64,000 bases of DNA from contig JAEDJD010000003.1 in assembly GCA_016296505.1 (NCBI GenBank), positions 1 through 64,000 of the forward strand, read 5' to 3'. The notes under the pieces were generated by a model, which was not told the DNA's origin, searched no databases, and saw nothing but the letters and a program-made list of their open reading frames with translations. Both the position numbers and the translations under genes were made by a program. Positions 59,603 through 64,000 of the stretch are shown here, in pieces; within the stretch, counting starts at the first letter, position 1, and each line of letters begins with the position of its first letter. This DNA is from Oscillospiraceae bacterium. GTDB taxonomy: Bacteria; Bacillota; Clostridia; Oscillospirales; Ruminococcaceae.

Positions 59603-60484
59603 ATGAAACCAAATGATAGCTACGTATTGATTACCGACAGCGCAGCCGATCTCTCTCCGCATATGCTGGAGGCTATGGGCGTGCGCTCGATTCCATTGAA
59701 TATGTTTATGAAGGATAATCCTGCACAGCCTTGCGAGCTGTGCGGCGCTGCTTTTTTTGACGCCCTGCGCCATGGACAGGTTGCCTGCACTTCTGCCGCG
59801 AATCTGGCACGCTTCCGCGAAACCTTTTCCGAGGTTCTGGAATCGGGCAAAGATATTTTGTATCTTGCGTTTGCATCGCCGCTGAGCTGTATGTACGCGA
59901 CGGCGCGTATTGCGGCTGAGGAGTTGCAGGAGGAGTACCCTGATCGCCGTATTATTGTGGTTGATACGCTCTGTGCCTGTCTTGGAGAGGGTCTGCTGGT
60001 TCATCATTGTGCAGAACAGCGTGAACGCGGTATGTCATTGGATGAGCTTGCTGCATATGCTGAAGCAACACGCTTGAAGATTATGCACTGGTTTACGGTC
60101 GATGATCTGCTATTCCTGAAACGCGGCGGCAGAGTCGGCGCGATGTCAGCGTATGCGGGTTCGCTGCTCGGTATCAAGCCTGTCCTGCACGTAAGCGATG
60201 AGGGAAAGCTTGTTCCGGTGCAGAAGGTGCGCGGCAGAAAAAATGCGCTTATGGAGCTTGCCAAGCGCTATGATGCGGAATGCACCGACAAGACGGCAAC
60301 CGTTTTCATTGCGCATGGCGACGCCATGGAAGCGGCGGAAACACTCAAGGGTACACTGCTGCAATATGGCGCAAAGCATATCGTGATCGGGGAAATCGGC
60401 CCTGTGATCGGTGCTCATGCCGGTCCCGGAACTATCGCGCTGTTTTATTTTGGTACATCCCGTGAGGAATGCCAAACACATTAA
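59603..60484 (+). CDS. Second DegV family fatty-acid-binding protein
   Basis: This 293-residue protein has L-I-T-D-S-A-A-D-L near the N-terminus, the T-S-A loop, FTVDDLLFLKRGGRVG at about 166-181 and I-G-A-H-A-G-P-G at the end. Same fold and motifs as the first DegV, but the loops differ, so the two may prefer different fatty acids, as FakB1 and FakB2 do. GGAAAG precedes the ATG. The MFS gene follows, with its probable start 33 nt away. Confidence 0.93.
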   Translation: MKPNDSYVLITDSAADLSPHMLEAMGVRSIPLNMFMKDNPAQPCELCGAAFFDALRHGQVACTSAANLARFRETFSEVLESGKDILYLAFASPLSCMYATARIAAEELQEEYPDRRIIVVDTLCACLGEGLLVHHCAEQRERGMSLDELAAYAEATRLKIMHWFTVDDLLFLKRGGRVGAMSAYAGSLLGIKPVLHVSDEGKLVPVQKVRGRKNALMELAKRYDAECTDKTATVFIAHGDAMEAAETLKGTLLQYGAKHIVIGEIGPVIGAHAGPGTIALFYFGTSREECQTH

Positions 60485-60517
60485 GCTGCCGGTAATGTGC
60501 AGCGAAAGGAGCTTGCC

Positions 60518-61696
60518 TTGTTTTCGTTGCTGTTGATCGTCATTTATCTTTCATTTATCAGCCTTGGTTTGCCGGATTCGCTGCTTGGGGCAGCGTGGCC
60601 CTCAATGCAGCCGATATTGGGCGTACCGCTTTCTTCTGCGGGATGGATTTCGATGATTATTTCCTGCGGCACTGTGGTTTCGAGTCTGCTCGCTGATCGT
60701 CTGCTGCGCCGTTTCGGCACGGGTATCGTGGTATCATGCAGCGTTCTGCTGACTGCGATTGCGCTGTTTGGGTATTCGGTATCCGGCAGCTTCTGGACGC
60801 TTTGCGTATTTGCGATTCCCTATGGGCTTGGCGCAGGCGCTGTGGACGCGGCGCTCAATCATTATGTTGCGCTGCACTATGCGGCGCGGCATATGAGCTG
60901 GCTGCACTGTTTCTGGGGCGTTGGCTGTGCGCTCAGCCCGTACATCATGAGTTTTTATCTGCATCGCGGCAATGACTGGCAGGGTGGCTATCGTTCGATT
61001 TCCCTGCTGCAAATCATCCTGACTGTGACGCTGTTCTGCTCGCTGCCACTCTGGAAGAAAAGCAACGCGGCAGAGAGCGAGGACAATCGCAAGCCGGTTT
61101 CAATGCGTGAGCTGCTGCGTGAGCGTCGCGTCATCAAGGCGCTTGTGATATTTTTCAGTTATTGCGCGCTGGAAAGTACCGCTGGTCTGTGGGCGAGCAG
61201 CTTTCTGGTACAGGAGCGCGGCGTTGATCCGCAGACGGCAGCCAGATTTGCGTCGCTCTTTTACATCGGGATTACGCTTGGACGATTGCTCAGCGGCTTT
61301 GTGACGGACCGCTTCGGCGATCACAGGATGACGCGGTTCGGACTTTGCGGCATTCTGGGCGGATTGGTTTTACTGTTTTTGCCGTTGAAAAATGTGTTTG
61401 CATTGGCAGGGCTTGTGCTGATCGGATTTGGCTGTGCGCCGATCTATCCGTGTCAGATTCATGCGACGCCGACCCTGTTCGGAACGGAATGCGCGCAGGC
61501 TATGATCGGAATGCAAATGGCTTGTGCATATGTTGGTACGACTTTGATGCCGCCGTTGTTCGGACTCATTGCAGATCGTGCCGGACTGCGGATGTTTCCG
61601 CTGTTTCTGACGTTCTTTCTCGTGTTGATGGCGCTTCTGACGGAGCGTGCGCGAGGCGGCGTACATACGGAAACATACCCAGATCAGCGCAGATAA
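60518..61696 (+). CDS. Major facilitator superfamily transporter
   Basis: This 392-residue protein has 12 hydrophobic helices and MFS loop motifs (L-A-D-R-L-L-R-R-F-G between helices 2 and 3, G-F-V-T-D-R-F-G-D-H-R between 8 and 9). The N-terminal G-L-P-D-S-L-L-G-A-A-W-P and W-L-H-C-F-W-G-V-G motifs resemble fucose/sugar-type MFS proteins, but the substrate is unknown. I prefer the TTG at 60518, because AAAGGAG is 6 nt upstream; a GTG at 60497 would place that site inside the gene. It is co-directional with degV. Confidence 0.9.
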   Translation: MFSLLLIVIYLSFISLGLPDSLLGAAWPSMQPILGVPLSSAGWISMIISCGTVVSSLLADRLLRRFGTGIVVSCSVLLTAIALFGYSVSGSFWTLCVFAIPYGLGAGAVDAALNHYVALHYAARHMSWLHCFWGVGCALSPYIMSFYLHRGNDWQGGYRSISLLQIILTVTLFCSLPLWKKSNAAESEDNRKPVSMRELLRERRVIKALVIFFSYCALESTAGLWASSFLVQERGVDPQTAARFASLFYIGITLGRLLSGFVTDRFGDHRMTRFGLCGILGGLVLLFLPLKNVFALAGLVLIGFGCAPIYPCQIHATPTLFGTECAQAMIGMQMACAYVGTTLMPPLFGLIADRAGLRMFPLFLTFFLVLMALLTERARGGVHTETYPDQRR

Positions 61697-61759
61697 TTCT
61701 GCCGTATGATTTGCATAGCGTATTTCTTTCCAACCATCCTTCTGTATGATAAAACCAAA

Positions 61760-61790
61760 GGCAACACCATCCGTACTGTATGGTGTTGCC
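61760..61790 (+). terminator. Terminator after the MFS gene
   Basis: A perfect 11-bp stem (61760-61770 with 61780-61790) is followed by a weak T-rich tail. Confidence 0.7.
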
Positions 61791-62019
61791 TAAAATTTTG
61801 CCCAATCATCAAAATGAACCTTGATGCAAAGTCATGAATTTCAGAATATAAAAAAGATACAAAAAAACATTTCAAAATTTACGGTTTTATACTATAATAA
61901 AAATAACAGAAGATATGGAAATGGAACAGCGGCGATCATGGTATTCTGGGTACTGTCGGTCTTGCGCTGTGAAAGAGATGATATGCCATGGACGAAAGTA
62001 TGATCGGAAAGGAAAGCCT
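61791..62019. other. AT-rich region upstream of the AraC gene
   Basis: No gene that I trust lies here. TATAAT at 61893-61898 with a poor -35 box (TTTCAA at about 61870-61875) is the best promoter candidate for the AraC-type gene. Confidence 0.4.
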
Positions 62020-62808
62020 ATGCAGATATTGGAAATCGGATATCAGACTCTGCTGCGGCAGGGGGAGAGCGTCTTTCATCCGGACGGCTTGCATGGTGTT
62101 TTGCTTGTGCTGACCGGCGGTGCAATGCAGTTCATGCTTGGACGTTCGGACATTCGGGCAGAATCCGGCGATACGCTCCTGATTGCGCCGAATACGCCGC
62201 TTCGCATGACTGCGGAGCAGGATCTGCTTTATGACTGGATATTGTTTGTTCCCACTGGTGACGACAGCTTTTATAAGGCATTGCAAATACCCGAAAATAC
62301 GCTGCTTCGATTTGGCGATACGGCATTTCTTTCGATGATGATGCAGCAGCTATGCGCCGAATTTTATGCGTCCAATGTCAAACGCGGCGAGATGATCGAC
62401 TGTCTGATGAAAGCGCTGCTCATCCGGCTTTCGGAAACCGGCGGCTCGATTGTCAGTCAGCAGTTATCTGCCAATAGTGATCCGCATTATGCGGATTTGG
62501 TACGGCTGCGCGAGAAAATCTACGCAAATCCACAGGAAAAGTGGTCTGTGGAGACGCTGTGCGCAGAGGTGAATATGAGCCGCAGCTATTTTCAGCTCGT
62601 ATATCGCGAAATCTTCGGCATGACCTGCATTGCGGATGTCATCAACTGCAAGATGAACCGCGCGCGCGATCTGCTGACCTCGACCAGCTATACGATCTCG
62701 CATATCGCACAGCTCTGCGGTTATGACAATGAGGAGCATTTTATGCGGCAGTTCAAAAAAAATAACGGTACGACGCCAACTGTCTTCCGGCGCGAGCATC
62801 GTACATAA
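62020..62808 (+). CDS. AraC family transcriptional regulator
   Basis: This 262-residue protein has an N-terminal cupin-like sensing domain (about 10-130: F-H-P-D-G-L-H-G-V, G-D-T-L-L-I-A-P-N-T-P). Its C-terminal AraC DNA-binding domain (about 165-262) has two helix-turn-helix units: L-C-A-E-V-N-M-S-R-S-Y-F, and I-S-H-I-A-Q-L-C-G-Y-D-N-E-E-H-F. The family usually controls sugar metabolism, but no carbohydrate operon is adjacent. AAAGGAAAG precedes the ATG at 62020; longer frames lack a site. Confidence 0.93.
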   Translation: MQILEIGYQTLLRQGESVFHPDGLHGVLLVLTGGAMQFMLGRSDIRAESGDTLLIAPNTPLRMTAEQDLLYDWILFVPTGDDSFYKALQIPENTLLRFGDTAFLSMMMQQLCAEFYASNVKRGEMIDCLMKALLIRLSETGGSIVSQQLSANSDPHYADLVRLREKIYANPQEKWSVETLCAEVNMSRSYFQLVYREIFGMTCIADVINCKMNRARDLLTSTSYTISHIAQLCGYDNEEHFMRQFKKNNGTTPTVFRREHRT

Positions 62809-62818
62809 AGGAGCGATT

Positions 62819-63496
62819 ATGCAGAAGATTTCAGAGCAGATTCATGCGCTTGCGGATTCGGACAATGCACGGTTTGTCAGCCGCCTGATCCCACAGATAC
62901 CGCCTGCGCAGATTCTAGGCTGTCGAACGCCGGCGCTGCGTGCGTTGGCGAAAGCCCTTGGGACGGAATCCGACGCTGTGCAGACGTTTTTGCAAACGCT
63001 GCCGCATGATTATTTTGACGAGTATCAGCTTCATGCCTTTCTGATTTCACAGATTCGCAGCTTTCCGGAATGTATTGCGGCAGTCTCGGCATTTCTGCCC
63101 TATGTGGATAACTGGGCAACCTGCGATCAGCTTTCTCCGACTGTTTTCCGAAAAGAACCAGCTATGCTGCTGCCGTATCTTGAAGAATGGACGCAGTCGC
63201 AGCGAACCTATACGGTCAGGTTTGCGATCGGGATGTATATGCGGTATTTTCTGGAAGCGCGGTTTGACGCTGCGCAGAGTGATCGGATTGCGGCGATTCG
63301 TTCGGACGAATACTATATCAATATGGAAATTGCGTGGTATTTTGCAACGGCGCTTGCCAAGCAGCCGGCAGCAATTATGCCCTATCTGGAGCAGCGCCGC
63401 CTGCCGGATTGGGTACACAAAAAGACGATTCAGAAATGTATTGAGAGCCGTCGGATTCCCGATGAAACAAAAACATATCTTCGCACGCTGCGCTGA
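62819..63496 (+). CDS. DNA alkylation repair protein (AlkD-like)
   Basis: This 225-residue all-helical HEAT-like repeat protein has the L-G-C-R-T-P-A-L-R-A-L-A-K start motif, Y-V-D-N-W-A-T-C-D with the active-site Trp/Asp region, and Y-Y-I-N-M-E-I-A-W-Y. AlkD-type glycosylases remove bulky or positively charged alkylated purines. GGAG lies just before the ATG at 62819, 10 nt behind the araC-type gene, so both probably share a transcript. Confidence 0.92.
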   Translation: MQKISEQIHALADSDNARFVSRLIPQIPPAQILGCRTPALRALAKALGTESDAVQTFLQTLPHDYFDEYQLHAFLISQIRSFPECIAAVSAFLPYVDNWATCDQLSPTVFRKEPAMLLPYLEEWTQSQRTYTVRFAIGMYMRYFLEARFDAAQSDRIAAIRSDEYYINMEIAWYFATALAKQPAAIMPYLEQRRLPDWVHKKTIQKCIESRRIPDETKTYLRTLR

Positions 63497-63604
63497 ATTC
63501 ATTTCGCGCGGCGTTTCTTTCAAAATTTTGAAGATTACATGAAAAGAATATGAAAATGCTGGGAATTTCACATTTCTATCACGGTTTCTGCGTATAATGA
63601 CACC

Positions 63605-63664
63605 AACGCCTGCATCAGACAGCGCATGAAATTCATGTGCGGACAGAAATCTGATGCAGGCGTT
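63605..63664. repeat. Long perfect inverted repeat downstream of the alkD-like gene
   Basis: Perfect 15-bp arms (63605-63619 and 63650-63664) enclose a second inverted repeat (GCGCATGAA/TTCATGTGC, 63622-63640). No T run follows on either strand, so it is not an obvious intrinsic terminator. It lies between two converging genes. Confidence 0.75.
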
Positions 63665-63680
63665 GTCAATGATATCGGTT

Positions 63681-64000
63681 TTATGGGGCGATCGCAAAAA
63701 CCGTGCCGTTCAGCGGATCGCTCAGGTCGGGCGGCAGTTGTATGGGGCTGAAATCCAATGTGAACGGATCGGTTTCGTAATATGTTGCGCGATAGATGCC
63801 GCCGTTCAGAAAGACCAGCGCGGCTTCGCCCCAATTATTCTGATCGTTCCAGTCGTAGGTAGCGGCGTAGATATTGAATAAGCAGCTTCCTTCTATGGTA
63901 TTGCCGTTCGAGGTGAAGGTCAGCGTGCCGTCGTCACGGAAACAGATTTGTTCATCCAGATTGCCAGTTTTGGTGGTATGCATTTTCCAGTTGCCGAAAA
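63681..64000 (-). CDS. C-terminal part of a gene cut by the window edge
   Basis: About 106 residues of a minus-strand protein are visible. The frame stays open to the window end (F-G-N-W-K-M-H-T-T-K), so its start is outside. The visible part is beta-rich: G-N-W-K at the start, a D-G-T-L-T-F-T-S-N-G strand pair, W-x-x-x-N-N-W-G-E-A-A-L-V and a closing F-T-L-D-F. This resembles the C-terminal half of a small secreted or lipoprotein-type beta-barrel (lipocalin-like), but I cannot name the family. Confidence 0.7.
   Translation of the reverse strand, partial: FGNWKMHTTKTGNLDEQICFRDDGTLTFTSNGNTIEGSCLFNIYAATYDWNDQNNWGEAALVFLNGGIYRATYYETDPFTLDFSPIQLPPDLSDPLNGTVFAIAP

Noticed and set aside
1..64000. 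CRISPR arrays, tRNA or rRNA genes, phage and transposase genes
   Set aside because: I looked for regularly spaced repeats, cloverleaf-like 3' CCA genes, rRNA signatures and transposase or integrase motifs and saw none.

Overview
The window looks like chromosome of a cellulosome-forming Ruminococcus-type Firmicute (Oscillospiraceae). I base this on about 50% GC, strong GGAGG ribosome binding sites, sigma-A promoters close to TTGACA-N17-TATAAT, Firmicute-type gene blocks (rplU-prp-rpmA-obgE; mazG and rqcP near a SpoVB-like flippase; the full S10-spc-alpha ribosomal cluster), and two secreted proteins carrying type I dockerin modules, one of which also has cohesin-like domains. I see no rRNA, tRNA, CRISPR array, phage or insertion-sequence transposase.

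Layout. 1-4.7 kb: a multiply broken membrane-protein gene, a DUF5662 protein, an NfeD/SPFH membrane pair, a DUF1540 mini-protein and ireB. 4.75-9.3 kb: a TPP riboswitch with terminator controlling the thiamine transporter thiT, then tspO and a large fused ABC exporter. 9.5-14.6 kb: a GH3 glycosidase with a beta-trefoil insertion, a GH25 muramidase and a DegV fatty-acid-binding protein. 14.7-19.1 kb: an unknown gene with tsaE and tsaB, rpiB, and a secreted GH26 mannanase with a dockerin. 19.1-28.3 kb: rplU-prp-rpmA-obgE-mrnC-yebC, a cytidylate-kinase-like gene, an unknown gene with trpS, mazG-hup-rqcP, and the rpsF-ssb-rpsR operon behind a candidate S6:S18 leader. 28.5-36 kb: a flippase, then acn-icd-rex followed by a two-cohesin, dockerin-bearing scaffoldin, all on the minus strand, with a MITE-like repeat between icd and acn. 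36-40.3 kb: rpsO, pnp and a WG-repeat lipoprotein. 40.3-40.7 kb: a promoter-to-terminator unit that looks like a structured RNA. 40.8-56.75 kb: rpsJ to rplQ, including secY, adk, map, infA and rpoA. 56.8-64 kb: an M23/LysM/G5 envelope peptidase, a membrane-bound XRE regulator, a second degV with an MFS transporter, an AraC regulator with an AlkD-like gene, and a truncated gene at the right edge.

How it fits together. Most of the window is housekeeping: translation, RNA decay, tRNA modification and envelope remodelling. The accessory part concerns plant polysaccharide use (GH3, GH26-dockerin, cohesin-dockerin scaffoldin). The scaffoldin reading frame begins 15 nt after the redox regulator gene rex and behind icd and acn, so its expression may be tied to central carbon and redox metabolism.

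The best candidates for something undescribed are the structured RNA at 40.40-40.69 kb, the rex-linked scaffoldin, the inverted-repeat element at 33.82-33.96 kb, and a perfect palindrome sitting on the -10 box of the first degV promoter.
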